A DNA stretch of 15,815 bases from an uncultured Collinsella sp. (lineage in GTDB: Bacteria > Actinomycetota > Coriobacteriia > Coriobacteriales > Coriobacteriaceae), in assembly GCA_902490405.1 (NCBI GenBank), contig CABUDS010000039.1:1-15815 (forward strand), in the 5' to 3' direction. Every line of letters begins with the position of its first letter. The stretch's first letter is position 1. The translations under genes and the position numbers were made by a program. This document shows positions 7,050 to 14,955 of the stretch, in pieces. Below the pieces are notes generated by a model. That model was not told the origin of the DNA, did not search any database, and worked only from the letters and a program-made list of their open reading frames with translations.

Positions 7050-7055
7050 AGTATA
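7050..7055 (-). promoter_or_regulatory. Probable -10 box (TATACT) of the deformylase-like gene
   Basis: TATACT reads on the minus strand at 7055-7050, 34 bp before the ATG at 7016, leaving a short leader. The -35 region is not well matched. The remainder of the divergent gap, up to 7209, holds the purine permease leader; TATAGT at 7149-7154 is a weak -10 candidate there. Confidence 0.4.
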
Positions 7056-7209
7056 CGGTACCCACACATTTTCATGCGATAAATACCGTCCGTCTGTTAC
7101 AAAGCGCCGAACATCAACATGCGAGGAACAGCAAGGTTGTAAAGGCGATATAGTAAATGAGTTCGTGTCAATCGGCCTAAACTCGGGGCCGAACAAGGAA
7201 AGGGTATGC

Positions 7210-8523
7210 ATGGACGAACTTTTTCACGTCAGTGAGCGCAAGTCCACAATCGGGACCGAACTTCGCGCTGGACTGACAACATTCCTGGCGATGGCCTACA
7301 TCATCGCCGTCAACCCCGCAGTGCTCTCGGGCGCTGGCATTGATGCGGGAGCGCTCGCCTGCGCCACCTGCCTGGGCGCCGGCATCATGACCATCTGCAT
7401 GGGCATCTTCGCCAACCGCCCGCTCGCCTGCGCGTCGGGTCTGGGCATCAACGCCATGATCGCGGGCATCGCCACCACCATGTGCGGCGGCGACTGGCAC
7501 GTGGCCATGAGCGTTATCTTCCTCGAGGGTATCGTCATCTTGCTGCTCGTCCTGTGCGGCCTGCGCGAGGCCATCATGGACGCCATCCCCGTGGTCCTGC
7601 GCCACGCCATCTCGGTGGGTCTGGGCCTGTTTATCGCCATGATCGGCCTGTGCGACGCCGGCATCATCACCGCTGGCGCCGGTACGCTCGTCGGCCTGGG
7701 CGACATCGCCTCCCCCACCTTTATCGTCGGCATCATCTCCATCGTCGTGACGGTTGCCCTGGCTTCCCGCAACGTGCCGGGCTCGCTGCTCATCGGCATC
7801 ATCGTCGCCGTTATCGCCGGAATCCCGCTGGGCGTCACCCATGCGCCCGAGGGCCTCATCGCACCGCTCGACTTCTCGACCTTCGGCGCCCCGTTTGCCA
7901 GCACTGCCGACGGCAACCTTGCCATCGTGAAGGTCCTGACCGACCCGATGCTGCTCGTCGTTGCCTTCTCGCTGCTCATGAGCGACTTCTTCGACACCAT
8001 GGGCACCGCGATGGCCGTCGCCAAGCAGGGCGAGTTCTTGACCGAGGACGGCAATGTCGAGGACATCCGTCCCATCCTGGTCGTCGACTCCGTGGCCGCT
8101 ACTGCCGGTGGCTTTATGGGCGTCTCCTCCATCACCACCTTCGTCGAGTCCACCTCTGGCGCTGCCGACGGTGGCCGCACGGGCCTCACCTCCGTCACCA
8201 CCGGTGTGCTGTTCATTCTCGCCGCGTTCTTCTCCCCCATCGTCACCATCGTTTCCAGCGCCGCCACCTGCGGTGCTCTGGTCTACGTCGGCTACCTCAT
8301 GATGAGCGAGGCCTCCGAGATCGACTGGTCCGACGTGTCGCAGGGCTTCCCGGCGTTCATGATTGTCGCCGGCGTGCCCTTCACCTACTCCATCTCTGCC
8401 GGCATTGGTCTGGGCTTTATCGCCTACGTGGTCGTCGCGCTCTTTAAGGGCGAGGCCTCCAAGATCAAGCTGCTCATGTGGATCGCAGCCCTCGCCTTCC
8501 TCGTCTACTTCTTTGTAGCGTAG
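7210..8523 (+). CDS. NCS2-family purine permease, AzgA/GhxP type (hypoxanthine/guanine/adenine:H+ symporter)
   Basis: The protein has 437 residues with 12-14 hydrophobic segments and no signal peptide. Family text is clear: FLAMAYIIAVNPAVLSGAG near the start, ASGLGINAMIAG, MSDFFDTMGTAMAVAKQG, and STSGAADGGRTGLTSVTTG, which matches the purine-binding region of AzgA and GhxP. It imports purine bases with protons across the cytoplasmic membrane; the exact base cannot be told. ATG 7210 follows AAGGAAAGGG by 5 nt. A GTG at 7165 in the same frame has no ribosome site. The gene ends at a strong terminator. The last 14 codons (WIAALAFLVYFFVA and stop) reappear as a fragment at 10528-10573, so this gene's 3' end was caught in a tandem duplication. 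Confidence 0.93.
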   Translation: MDELFHVSERKSTIGTELRAGLTTFLAMAYIIAVNPAVLSGAGIDAGALACATCLGAGIMTICMGIFANRPLACASGLGINAMIAGIATTMCGGDWHVAMSVIFLEGIVILLLVLCGLREAIMDAIPVVLRHAISVGLGLFIAMIGLCDAGIITAGAGTLVGLGDIASPTFIVGIISIVVTVALASRNVPGSLLIGIIVAVIAGIPLGVTHAPEGLIAPLDFSTFGAPFASTADGNLAIVKVLTDPMLLVVAFSLLMSDFFDTMGTAMAVAKQGEFLTEDGNVEDIRPILVVDSVAATAGGFMGVSSITTFVESTSGAADGGRTGLTSVTTGVLFILAAFFSPIVTIVSSAATCGALVYVGYLMMSEASEIDWSDVSQGFPAFMIVAGVPFTYSISAGIGLGFIAYVVVALFKGEASKIKLLMWIAALAFLVYFFVA

Positions 8524-8546
8524 GCGCAAGATTCGCAATACCAAAC

Positions 8547-8590
8547 AGCAAAGCGCGGAGTCGCATCGAGCGGCTCCGCGCTTTGCTTTT
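8547..8590 (+). terminator. Rho-independent terminator of the purine permease gene
   Basis: AGCAAAGCGCGGAG (8547-8560) pairs perfectly with CTCCGCGCTTTGCT (8574-8587), followed by a T run. A weaker derived copy lies at 10600-10638. Confidence 0.92.
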
Positions 8591-8635
8591 AAAGCCAGGC
8601 ACCACACGGACACGCGATGTATTGCTTCGCAAGTT

Positions 8636-8730
8636 TTGGACGTTTTGCTCTCCAAACGGCACTACCGACGGCTACATCCTGCAGATATGCTGGATATAAC
8701 CGCATAGGCCCTATGAGGATGGGAGTAACC
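8636..8730 (+). promoter_or_regulatory. Conserved leader of surface protein gene 1, with palindrome CATAGG-C-CCTATG
   Basis: This block is well conserved in front of both paralogs (10676-10777 in copy 2), including CTCCAAACGGCACTACCG and the palindrome at 8703-8715, while sequence further upstream has diverged. It is therefore likely to hold the promoter and a regulatory site. TATAAC at 8695-8700 is a possible -10 in this copy. GGGAG at 8721-8725 is the ribosome site. Confidence 0.5.
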
Positions 8731-10506
8731 ATGGCCGCCTTGTTCACGACCCCCAAGCGCAATGACAAAACCTCTGGAGCCCATTTTGTTGAGCCCGACC
8801 TGCGCCGTCGCACGCTGCTCGCACACGGCAGCTGGCGCCGCGTGACGCGCCGCATCGTTGTAGGCGCCGTATGCGCGCTTACGGTAAGCTCGCTGCTCAT
8901 GCCGAGCATCTCGCTCGCAGCCGAGTGGGTGGACGTTGGCGGCGTCCGCCACGAAGCGGCCGCGGGCCCCACGGGAGACGCCGCCGGTACCTGGTCATGG
9001 GATGGCGCCGACGACATGAAGCTCAACGGCTATAACGGCGGCGCGATCGAGGCAGCGGGCAAGCTCAACGTGAGCTACGAGGGCAACAACACCGTCACTA
9101 ACGACAACGGCCGCGGCATCAAGGTTAAGGATGGCGCGAACGAGAACGCCGAGCTTAATATTCAGGGCGACGCGTCCAGCACGCTCAACGTGACATCTTC
9201 TCGTGACGCCATCACTTCCGTCGGCAACATCAACATCGACGGCGCTGGCACTGTCAACGCCACGAGCACCGAGCACGATGCCATCGATACCGGGGGCGAT
9301 GTCACCATCAAGGGCTCGGGAAACGTTAACGCCACGGGCGATTCGGATGGCATCAGGGCCGACGGCAACATCACGATCGACAACAGCGGAACCGTCACCG
9401 CCAAGGCCACCGAGGATCAGGGTATCGATGCTAACGAGAACCTCATCATAAAGGGCGGCGGCAAGGTAGAGGCAAGCTCTATCAAAGACAATGCGATTTG
9501 GGCCGACGGCAACATCGAGATCTCGGGTGGCAGCCAGGTCAAGGCAAGCTCCGAGGAAGACGCCGCCATCGACGGTAAAAACAGCCTCACGGTCACGAAC
9601 GCTTCCCTCAACGCAAGTGGCGTTGGGTATGGCATCTATGTCTACAAGGGCATCACGCTCGATGGCGCGACCGTGACGGTCCGCGCAAGCTCAGATGGCG
9701 TGGAAGCCAGCGCACTCTTCACCGATGAGGACGACATCGTCATCAAGAACGGCTCGACTGTGGATGCGCTCGCAGAAGGCAGGTTCTCGGTTGCAATCTC
9801 CACCAGTAATTTCTACTCCGACGAAGCGGGTGGCCATATCTACATCAGCGACTCCGTTGTCAAGGCCATAGCCCGCTATGCCGAGACCGGCGGCGACGGC
9901 CCCGACCACTACAGTGGAGACCAAAACGACGAAATCATCCCTGAGTCCGAGGGCCTGAACATCGGCATCTTCGCGCAGACCGAGAAGGGCATCACGCCCG
10001 CGACCATCTCGATCGTCCGCAGCAAGGTCACGGCCGAGGGAGACACGGCGGCTATCTTCGCCCTTGCCATGAGCGCGGACGGCAAGGCGATCGGCACCAT
10101 CGAAATCAAGGACGCCACCATCCAGACGCCTGCAGGCGGCAAAGTCATTGACTATCGCAACAAGGAAGAGCTCAGCGACGGCATCGTCTACGAGGCGGGG
10201 CAGACCATCGGCACGGGCGATGCCACGATTGACTCCCCCTATGACGCCGCTGTCGCCAAGAGCACGGTCATCGTGCCTCCCGAGGAGACCAAGCCCGAGG
10301 AAAAGCACGGCAAGACCAAGCCCGAGGGTTCCAAGTCCGAGGGCACGAAGACAACCAAGACCGTTGCAGTTGCAGCCAAGGGAGCCAAGACCGTCGGCAA
10401 GCTCGCGGCAACCGGCGACACCTCGAACGCAGCCATCGTGGCAGCCGCCCTTGCGGGAACAGCCGCCATCGCCGCAGGCGCCCTGGCGAGTCGCAAACGC
10501 TCGTAA
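8731..10506 (+). CDS. LAXTG-anchored surface protein with beta-helix repeats, likely carbohydrate-binding (paralog 1)
   Basis: The 591-residue protein starts with a long Arg-rich signal peptide (WRRVTRRIVVGAVCALTV, cleavage probably after SLAA near residue 64). A TWSWDGADDMKLNGYNGG segment follows, then about eight rungs of 22-24 residues with the pattern DAI-x-GNI-x-I-x-GxG-x-V-x-A, as in right-handed beta-helices. The rungs resemble the Cthe_2159-like carbohydrate-binding family (recalled, PF14262). A less regular region with an SVVKAIA strand comes next. Then a Lys/Pro/Glu-rich stalk (KPEEKHGKTKPEG), the sorting signal LAATGD, a hydrophobic helix and RKRS. LAXTG is the motif used by actinobacterial class E sortases. 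The start is ATG 8731 behind GGGAG; in-frame ATGs at 8713 and 8719 are alternatives. It may bind host or dietary glycans outside the cell; this is inferred. Confidence 0.85.
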   Translation: MAALFTTPKRNDKTSGAHFVEPDLRRRTLLAHGSWRRVTRRIVVGAVCALTVSSLLMPSISLAAEWVDVGGVRHEAAAGPTGDAAGTWSWDGADDMKLNGYNGGAIEAAGKLNVSYEGNNTVTNDNGRGIKVKDGANENAELNIQGDASSTLNVTSSRDAITSVGNINIDGAGTVNATSTEHDAIDTGGDVTIKGSGNVNATGDSDGIRADGNITIDNSGTVTAKATEDQGIDANENLIIKGGGKVEASSIKDNAIWADGNIEISGGSQVKASSEEDAAIDGKNSLTVTNASLNASGVGYGIYVYKGITLDGATVTVRASSDGVEASALFTDEDDIVIKNGSTVDALAEGRFSVAISTSNFYSDEAGGHIYISDSVVKAIARYAETGGDGPDHYSGDQNDEIIPESEGLNIGIFAQTEKGITPATISIVRSKVTAEGDTAAIFALAMSADGKAIGTIEIKDATIQTPAGGKVIDYRNKEELSDGIVYEAGQTIGTGDATIDSPYDAAVAKSTVIVPPEETKPEEKHGKTKPEGSKSEGTKTTKTVAVAAKGAKTVGKLAATGDTSNAAIVAAALAGTAAIAAGALASRKRS

Positions 10507-10527
10507 ACACTTTTTCGCACAGGACGG

Positions 10528-10573
10528 GTGGATCGCAGCCCTTGCCTTCCCCGTCTACTTCTTCGTAGCGTAA
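10528..10573 (+). pseudogene. Fossil fragment of the NCS2 purine permease 3' end
   Basis: These 46 bases match 8478-8523 with only four differences. In frame they read WIAALAFPVYFFVA and a stop; the changes are two silent, one Leu to Pro and TAG to TAA. There is no start or ribosome site, so it is not expressed as a permease. It marks the left end of the second unit of the tandem duplication. Confidence 0.93.
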
Positions 10574-10599
10574 GGGCAAGGCTGCAAAAGCTGAACAAT

Positions 10600-10638
10600 A
10601 AAGCGCGGAGTCGCCATGCGGCCCCGCGCTTTTCTTTT
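10600..10638 (+). terminator. Hairpin terminator downstream of surface protein gene 1, copied from the permease gene
   Basis: AAAGCGCGG (10600-10608) pairs with CCGCGCTTT (10624-10632), followed by TCTTTTAG. It corresponds to the permease terminator at 8547-8590 with a shortened stem. It now appears to end the transcript of surface protein gene 1. Confidence 0.78.
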
Positions 10639-10675
10639 AGCGTTGGTCCCTGCGCCGGCGTGCGGCCTATTTCTC

Positions 10676-10777
10676 CCCCATTTTGGCCATTTTGCCCTCC
10701 AAACGGCACTACCGCCGGCAACATCCAGCAGATACGCTGAACCTAGCCGTATAGGCCCTATGAGAACGGGAGCAACC
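10676..10777 (+). promoter_or_regulatory. Conserved leader of surface protein gene 2, with palindrome ATAGG-C-CCTAT
   Basis: The block matches 8636-8730, including CTCCAAACGGCACTACCG and the palindrome (10751-10761). GGGAG at 10768-10772 lies 5 nt before the ATG. The TATAAC seen in copy 1 is changed here (CCTAGCC), so the two genes may differ in promoter strength. Confidence 0.5.
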
Positions 10778-12568
10778 ATGGCAGCCTTGTTCACGACCCC
10801 CAAACGCAATGACACTACCGCCGGAACCCATGTTGCCGAACCCGACGTTCGCCGTCGCATAGGACTCGCGCACGGCAGCTGGCGCCGCGTGACGCGCCGC
10901 ATCGTCGTAGGCGCCGTGTGCGCGCTCACGGTGAGCTCGCTGCTCATGCCGAGCGTCTCGCTCGCGGCGGAATGGGTCAAGGTCGGCGAAACCAAATACA
11001 ACGCCGGCACTGCGGCGGGCGACGAGACCGGCACCTGGTCGTGGGACGGCGCCGACGACTTGAAGCTCAACAACTATAACGGCGGCGAGATCCAGGCCGC
11101 AGGCAAGCTCAACGTGAATTACTCGGGAAACAACATCGTCACTGCCGACTGGATCGAAGGCATCAAGGCTTCTCATGGCAAGAATGAGAACGCCGAGCTC
11201 AATATCCAAGGCGACGCGGGCAGCACGCTCAGCGTGACATCTACTGAGGACGCTATCCTCTCCACGGGTAATATCAACATCGACGGAGCCGGATCCGTCA
11301 ACGCCACGAGCGCTGGGTTTGATGCCATCGACGCCGAGGGCGATCTCGCTATCAAAGGTTCGGGCAACGTCAACGCCACGGGCGTATCGGATGGCATCAG
11401 GGCAAACGGCAATATCACGATTGACGACAGCGGGGCCGTCACCGCCAGGGCTACCAAGGACAAGGGTATCGGAACCGACAAGAACCTCACCATCAAGGGT
11501 GGCGGCACAGTCGAGGCAAGCTCAGCCGATGGTGAGGCCATTTGGAGCGGCGGCAACATCAATATCTCGGACGGCAGCCAGGTCAAGGCGAGCTCCGAGA
11601 AAGACGCCGCCGTCGAGGCCAAGGGCAGCCTCGCAGCCACAAACGCCTCCCTCAACGCAAACGGTGTTGAATATGGCGTCTATGCCCACAAGGGCATCAC
11701 ACTCGATCATGCAAACGTGACAGTCCGCGCAAGTAAAGGCAGATACGGTGACGCCATTGCCCTCTTCACCTACCAAGACGATATCGTCGTCAAGAACGGC
11801 TCCACCGTGGACGCGTTTGCGGAAGGCGAGGTTTCGGCTGCATTCTCCACCAGAAACGATCGACCCAACGAGGAGGGTGGCCACATCTACATCAGCGACT
11901 CCGTTGTCAAGGCCATAGCCCGCTATGTCGAGAACGGCGACGGCCCCATCCCCTACAGCGAAAACCAAGATGGTGAGACGAGCCCCGAGCCCCAAGGCGA
12001 GAACATCGGCATCATCGCCCAGACCAGCGAGGGCGTCACACCCGCAGTCATCTCGATCATCCGCAGCAAGGTAACGGCCGAAGGAGATACAGCGGCAATC
12101 TTTGCCCGTGCCATGAGCGCTGACGGCAAGACAATCGGCACCATCAAGATTGAGAACGCCGCCATCCAGACGCCCGAAGGCGGCAAGGTCATTGACTATC
12201 GCAAGCTCCGTGACGGCATCTACGAGGCAGGTCAAGCCATCGGCACGGGCGACGCTGTGATCGACTCCCCCTATAACGAAGCTGTCGCCAAGAGCATGGT
12301 CATCGCACCTCCCGAGGTAGCCAAGCCGGAAGACCCCAAGCCCGACGAGACCAAGCCCGCAGAAAGCAAGCCCGCGGAGTCCAAGCAGAACCCCAAGCCT
12401 GAGGGCTCAAAGCCGACCAAGGCCGTTGCGGCTTCAATCACGAAAGCCAAGACTACCGGCGTGCTCGCGGCAACCGGCGACACCTCGGGTGCGGCCATCG
12501 TGGCAACCGTCCTTGCGGGAACAGCCGCTATCGCCGCAGGCACCATGGCGAGCCGCAAGCGCTCTTAG
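10778..12568 (+). CDS. LAXTG-anchored surface protein with beta-helix repeats, likely carbohydrate-binding (paralog 2)
   Basis: The 596-residue protein is a close paralog of its upstream neighbour. The signal peptide is nearly unchanged, and the TWSWDGADDLKLNNYNGG segment and the rungs (VNATGVSDGIRANGNITID and similar) are shared. So are the HIYISDSVVKAIARY and SKVTAEGDTAAIF blocks and the end LAATGD, hydrophobic helix and RKRS. Differences cluster in rung surface positions, in the acidic loop around residues 385-410 and in the stalk, which is longer here with KPAESK repeats. That is where one expects change if binding specificity or reach from the wall has shifted. Start ATG 10778 has GGGAG 5 nt upstream. 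It should be attached to the wall by a class E sortase, none of which is encoded in this window. The ligand is unknown. Confidence 0.85.
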   Translation: MAALFTTPKRNDTTAGTHVAEPDVRRRIGLAHGSWRRVTRRIVVGAVCALTVSSLLMPSVSLAAEWVKVGETKYNAGTAAGDETGTWSWDGADDLKLNNYNGGEIQAAGKLNVNYSGNNIVTADWIEGIKASHGKNENAELNIQGDAGSTLSVTSTEDAILSTGNINIDGAGSVNATSAGFDAIDAEGDLAIKGSGNVNATGVSDGIRANGNITIDDSGAVTARATKDKGIGTDKNLTIKGGGTVEASSADGEAIWSGGNINISDGSQVKASSEKDAAVEAKGSLAATNASLNANGVEYGVYAHKGITLDHANVTVRASKGRYGDAIALFTYQDDIVVKNGSTVDAFAEGEVSAAFSTRNDRPNEEGGHIYISDSVVKAIARYVENGDGPIPYSENQDGETSPEPQGENIGIIAQTSEGVTPAVISIIRSKVTAEGDTAAIFARAMSADGKTIGTIKIENAAIQTPEGGKVIDYRKLRDGIYEAGQAIGTGDAVIDSPYNEAVAKSMVIAPPEVAKPEDPKPDETKPAESKPAESKQNPKPEGSKPTKAVAASITKAKTTGVLAATGDTSGAAIVATVLAGTAAIAAGTMASRKRS

Positions 12569-12625
12569 ACGCCTCTGCGCACATGGCAGCTCCCGCGAAG
12601 GCCCCGAGTCCCAGCACCGTTTAAC

Positions 12626-12664
12626 AACGCCACCGCCGAGCTCCCCTCCGGCGGTGGCGTTTTC
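12626..12664 (+). terminator. Rho-independent terminator of surface protein gene 2
   Basis: AACGCCACCGCC (12626-12637) pairs perfectly with GGCGGTGGCGTT (12650-12661), followed by TTCC. It lies beyond the duplicated unit, so it was probably the original terminator of the single ancestral gene. The remaining bases up to 12775 show no clear promoter boxes. Confidence 0.9.
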
Positions 12665-12775
12665 CATATGCGTCCGCAGGGTATGCACGAGATTGTCTTT
12701 GGTCTAGCCCAACCTGCATGAGCCGGCGTGCGACAATGGGGGCCGTCGATATCACAACGCCGAGAGAAGCCCGTC

Positions 12776-13441
12776 ATGGAAGCGCATCAAAAGCAGATAA
12801 CCGTTCATGCACAGCATGCCGAAAGCGCACCAGTCATCTATCTTCCTGTGGTCATGGGCGACGGCACGGAGGTTTATGAACGCTGCCGAGAGCTCAACTG
12901 CCCACCGTTCACCCTTGTCGCCATTGGCGGACTCGATTGGAATCGTGAGCTGAGCCCCTGGGGATGCGACGGAACCGTGCGCGATGCCGAGCCCTTTGGT
13001 GGACAGGCCGCTGGTTTTCTTGACGAGTTGTTGAAGCAGATAATCCCAGAGGCCGAATCATCGCTCCCGCAACCGCCCACCTGGCGCGGCGTTGCCGGCT
13101 ACTCGTTGGCGGGTCTTTTTGCACTGTGGGCACTTTGGCAAACAGATGCCTTTGACCGCGCCGCAAGCGCATCGGGATCCCTGTGGTTTCCCGGCTTTAT
13201 CGACTATGCGCACGAGCACGCGATGGCAGTTACGCCCGACGCCGTCTACCTGTCACTCGGCAAAAAAGAGACCAAGACACCCAACCGTATGATGAGGCAC
13301 GTGCTCGACGACACGCGCGCAATGGAAGAGCTACTCATCGAGCGAGGCATCCCAACAACGCTGGCACTCAACCCCGGCAATCACTTTGCCCAGACCGACC
13401 TGCGCATGGCCCACGCCATACACTGGATACTGACGCATTAA
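12776..13441 (+). CDS. Serine esterase, alpha/beta-hydrolase fold (esterase D/Fes-like, COG2819 type)
   Basis: The 221-residue cytosolic hydrolase has no signal peptide. The nucleophile motif GYSLAG places Ser110, with His203 in GNHF near the end. Glu165 in LGKKETK, or a nearby acid, is the likely third member. SASGSLWFPG after the nucleophile elbow and the DWNRELSPWG segment near residues 54-63 are typical of the Fes/IroE and esterase D-like group, which includes enterobactin esterases and enzymes hydrolysing small acyl esters. I cannot name the substrate. Start ATG 12776 follows a moderate GAGAGAAG with a 6-nt gap; an in-frame start at 12728 lacks a ribosome site. It stands alone and ends at a bidirectional terminator shared with uraA. 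Confidence 0.85.
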   Translation: MEAHQKQITVHAQHAESAPVIYLPVVMGDGTEVYERCRELNCPPFTLVAIGGLDWNRELSPWGCDGTVRDAEPFGGQAAGFLDELLKQIIPEAESSLPQPPTWRGVAGYSLAGLFALWALWQTDAFDRAASASGSLWFPGFIDYAHEHAMAVTPDAVYLSLGKKETKTPNRMMRHVLDDTRAMEELLIERGIPTTLALNPGNHFAQTDLRMAHAIHWILTH

Positions 13442-13479
13442 AAATGGCGCCCACGCGTACGCATGGGCGCCATTTTTTG
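13441..13479. terminator. Bidirectional terminator between the esterase gene and uraA
   Basis: AAAATGGCGCCCA (13441-13453) pairs with TGGGCGCCATTTT (13464-13476), with GCG-TA-CGC closing the loop. T runs follow on both strands, so the single hairpin ends both convergent genes. Confidence 0.93.
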
Positions 13480-13498
13480 ATTTAGCTGAACACAACTA

Positions 13499-14833
13499 CT
13501 ACTTGACAGTCTCCTCGAGTTCCGAGACATCGAACTCAAAATCATTGCCGGGCAGAATCGCGTTGAGCACGATACCCACCAGCGAGCCCACGGCAAGGCC
13601 GGAAAGCGAAATCGTCACGCCGCCCAGCTCCAGCACGATGGCGCCGGTGGTACTGTAGGCAATGCCGAGCGAAAGCACGAGCACCAGAGCCGCCACCAGC
13701 ACGTTGCGGTTGTTCTGGAAATCAACCTGGTTCTCGATAAGGTTGCGAACGCCCACGGCACTGATCATGCCGTAGAGCACAAGCGACACGCCACCGATAA
13801 CGCATGCCGGCATGGCGGCAATCACCGCAGCAAACTTGGGGCAGAACGAAAGCACAATGGCGCAGCAGGCGGCAATGCGAATCACACGCGGGTCGAACAC
13901 ACGCGTCAAGGCAAGCACGCCGGTGTTCTCGCCATACGTCGTATTGGCGGGGGCGCCAAAGAGCGATGCCAAGATGGTCGCCAGGCCATCGCCGAGCAGG
14001 GTACGGTGCAGACCGGGATCGGCAATGTAATTGCGTTCGCAGGTAGAGCCAATGGCGGAGATATCGCCGATATGCTCGATCATAGTTGCAAAGGCCAGCG
14101 GCATGATGGTGATGATGGCCGTCGTGGCAAGACCGCTATCGAACTGCGGTCCAAAGAGCGCAAACACGGTGTTGTCCCACACGACGGGCAAGCCAACCCA
14201 GGGGGCGGCTGCGACGCCAGAGAAGTCGACCTCGCCCAGCGCGGCCGCAACGGCATAGCTCACCACAACGCCCAGCAAAATCGGCACGATCTTGACCATG
14301 CCGCGCCCCCAAATATTGCAGCTGACGATCACGGCCACAGCGACAACGGCAACAAGCCAATTGGTCTGGCAGTTGGCGATAGCAGAGCTTGCCAAGATCA
14401 GGCCGATGGAAATGACGATGGGACCGGTCACCACCGGCGGGAAGAAGCGCATGACGCGCTTGGCGCCAAAGGCGCGGAACAGCGCTGCCAGCACCGGATA
14501 GAGCAGGCCGGCGCAGGCAACGCCCAGACAAGCGTAGGGCAAAAGCTCGGCCTCGCCGTTGGGTGCAATGGCGGCATAACCCGCGATAAAGGCAAATGAC
14601 GAGCCCAGGAACGCGGGCACCTTACCGCGCGATAGAAAATGAAACAGCAGTGTGCCGATGCCGGCGAACAGAAGCGTCGTCGAAACGGAAAGGCCGGTGA
14701 GCACGGGCACGAGCACCGTGGCTCCGAACATCGCAAACATGTGTTGCAAACCCAACACAAACATGCGCGGGCGGCCGAGCGACGATGCATCGTAGATGGC
14801 ATCGGTGACGGCGGGCGTCGAAGACTGGGACAT
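13499..14833 (-). CDS. uraA: Uracil permease UraA (NCS2 family)
   Basis: The 444-residue protein has 14 probable membrane helices. It carries LQHMFAMFGATVLVP near residues 29-43, the substrate-site text MIEHIGDISAIG and APANTTYGENTGVLALTRV, all very close to E. coli UraA, a uracil:H+ symporter of the cytoplasmic membrane. The Glu of EHIGD and the Glu of TYGENTGV correspond to the uracil-contacting residues. Start ATG 14833 lies behind AAAGGAC; a longer frame reaching to 15007 has no ribosome site and runs through the promoter region. Pyrimidine control is usual for this gene, but I see no clear PyrR site or UTP-type attenuator in the leader. The nearest relative in the window, the purine permease at 7210, is a distant branch of the same family. 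Confidence 0.95.
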   Translation of the reverse strand: MSQSSTPAVTDAIYDASSLGRPRMFVLGLQHMFAMFGATVLVPVLTGLSVSTTLLFAGIGTLLFHFLSRGKVPAFLGSSFAFIAGYAAIAPNGEAELLPYACLGVACAGLLYPVLAALFRAFGAKRVMRFFPPVVTGPIVISIGLILASSAIANCQTNWLVAVVAVAVIVSCNIWGRGMVKIVPILLGVVVSYAVAAALGEVDFSGVAAAPWVGLPVVWDNTVFALFGPQFDSGLATTAIITIMPLAFATMIEHIGDISAIGSTCERNYIADPGLHRTLLGDGLATILASLFGAPANTTYGENTGVLALTRVFDPRVIRIAACCAIVLSFCPKFAAVIAAMPACVIGGVSLVLYGMISAVGVRNLIENQVDFQNNRNVLVAALVLVLSLGIAYSTTGAIVLELGGVTISLSGLAVGSLVGIVLNAILPGNDFEFDVSELEETVK

Positions 14834-14955
14834 GGAAGTCCTTTCGAATGGAAGGGCGATCAGGTATATCGGATAACCTGCCCGAACGATACGATCCGAA
14901 CCATTGTACGCGATATGCAGTACCTCGCACGCGCCGCCACCTGCAAACGCTAGCG
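14834..14955 (-). promoter_or_regulatory. uraA leader with -10-like TACAAT
   Basis: TACAAT reads on the minus strand at 14908-14903, about 70 bp before the start. Imperfect inverted sequence follows (GGTTCGGATCG, ATCGTTCGG), and GGTTATCC near 14872-14879. No strong -35, terminator hairpin or known riboswitch pattern is visible. Confidence 0.3.

Larger units (their letters stand above)
8478..10527 (+). repeat. Tandem duplication, copy 1 (permease tail, terminator, leader, surface protein gene)
   Basis: The unit begins inside the last codons of the NCS2 permease gene and runs past the end of the first surface protein gene. It matches copy 2 at 10528 onward, with an offset of 2050 at the permease tail, 2047 at the surface-gene start and 2062 at its stop. 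The roughly 15 bases after each surface gene also agree (CGCACA-GG versus CGCACATGG), which places the junction near 10521-10528. Confidence 0.88.
10528..12585 (+). repeat. Tandem duplication, copy 2
   Basis: The order is permease tail (10528-10573), degraded permease terminator, variable spacer, conserved leader and second surface protein gene. Homology with copy 1 continues about 15 bases beyond the gene stop (CGCACATGG near 12578-12586). The two units have drifted both in the spacer and in the protein stalk. Confidence 0.85.

Noticed and set aside
7029..7209. Purine riboswitch in front of the purine permease gene
   Set aside because: No purine-aptamer-like loop sequences and no terminator/antiterminator pair are visible in the leader.
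7177..8655. Long open frame on the minus strand opposite the purine permease gene (similarly 4137-5372 opposite kup)
   Set aside because: The composition (strings of Asp, Gly, His, Glu) is what G+C-rich third positions produce opposite membrane-protein genes. The frames have no ribosome site and no recognisable domain.
8815..8925. Twin-arginine (Tat) export signal in the surface proteins
   Set aside because: Arg pairs precede the hydrophobic stretch (TRRIVVGAV), but the consensus is incomplete and repetitive extracellular proteins with sorting signals normally use Sec. The same applies to the second copy.
9180..9600. DNA-level tandem repeats within the surface protein gene as a contingency (phase-variable) locus
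   Set aside because: The repeats are protein rungs with degenerate DNA, not identical short repeats, so slippage-type variation is unlikely.
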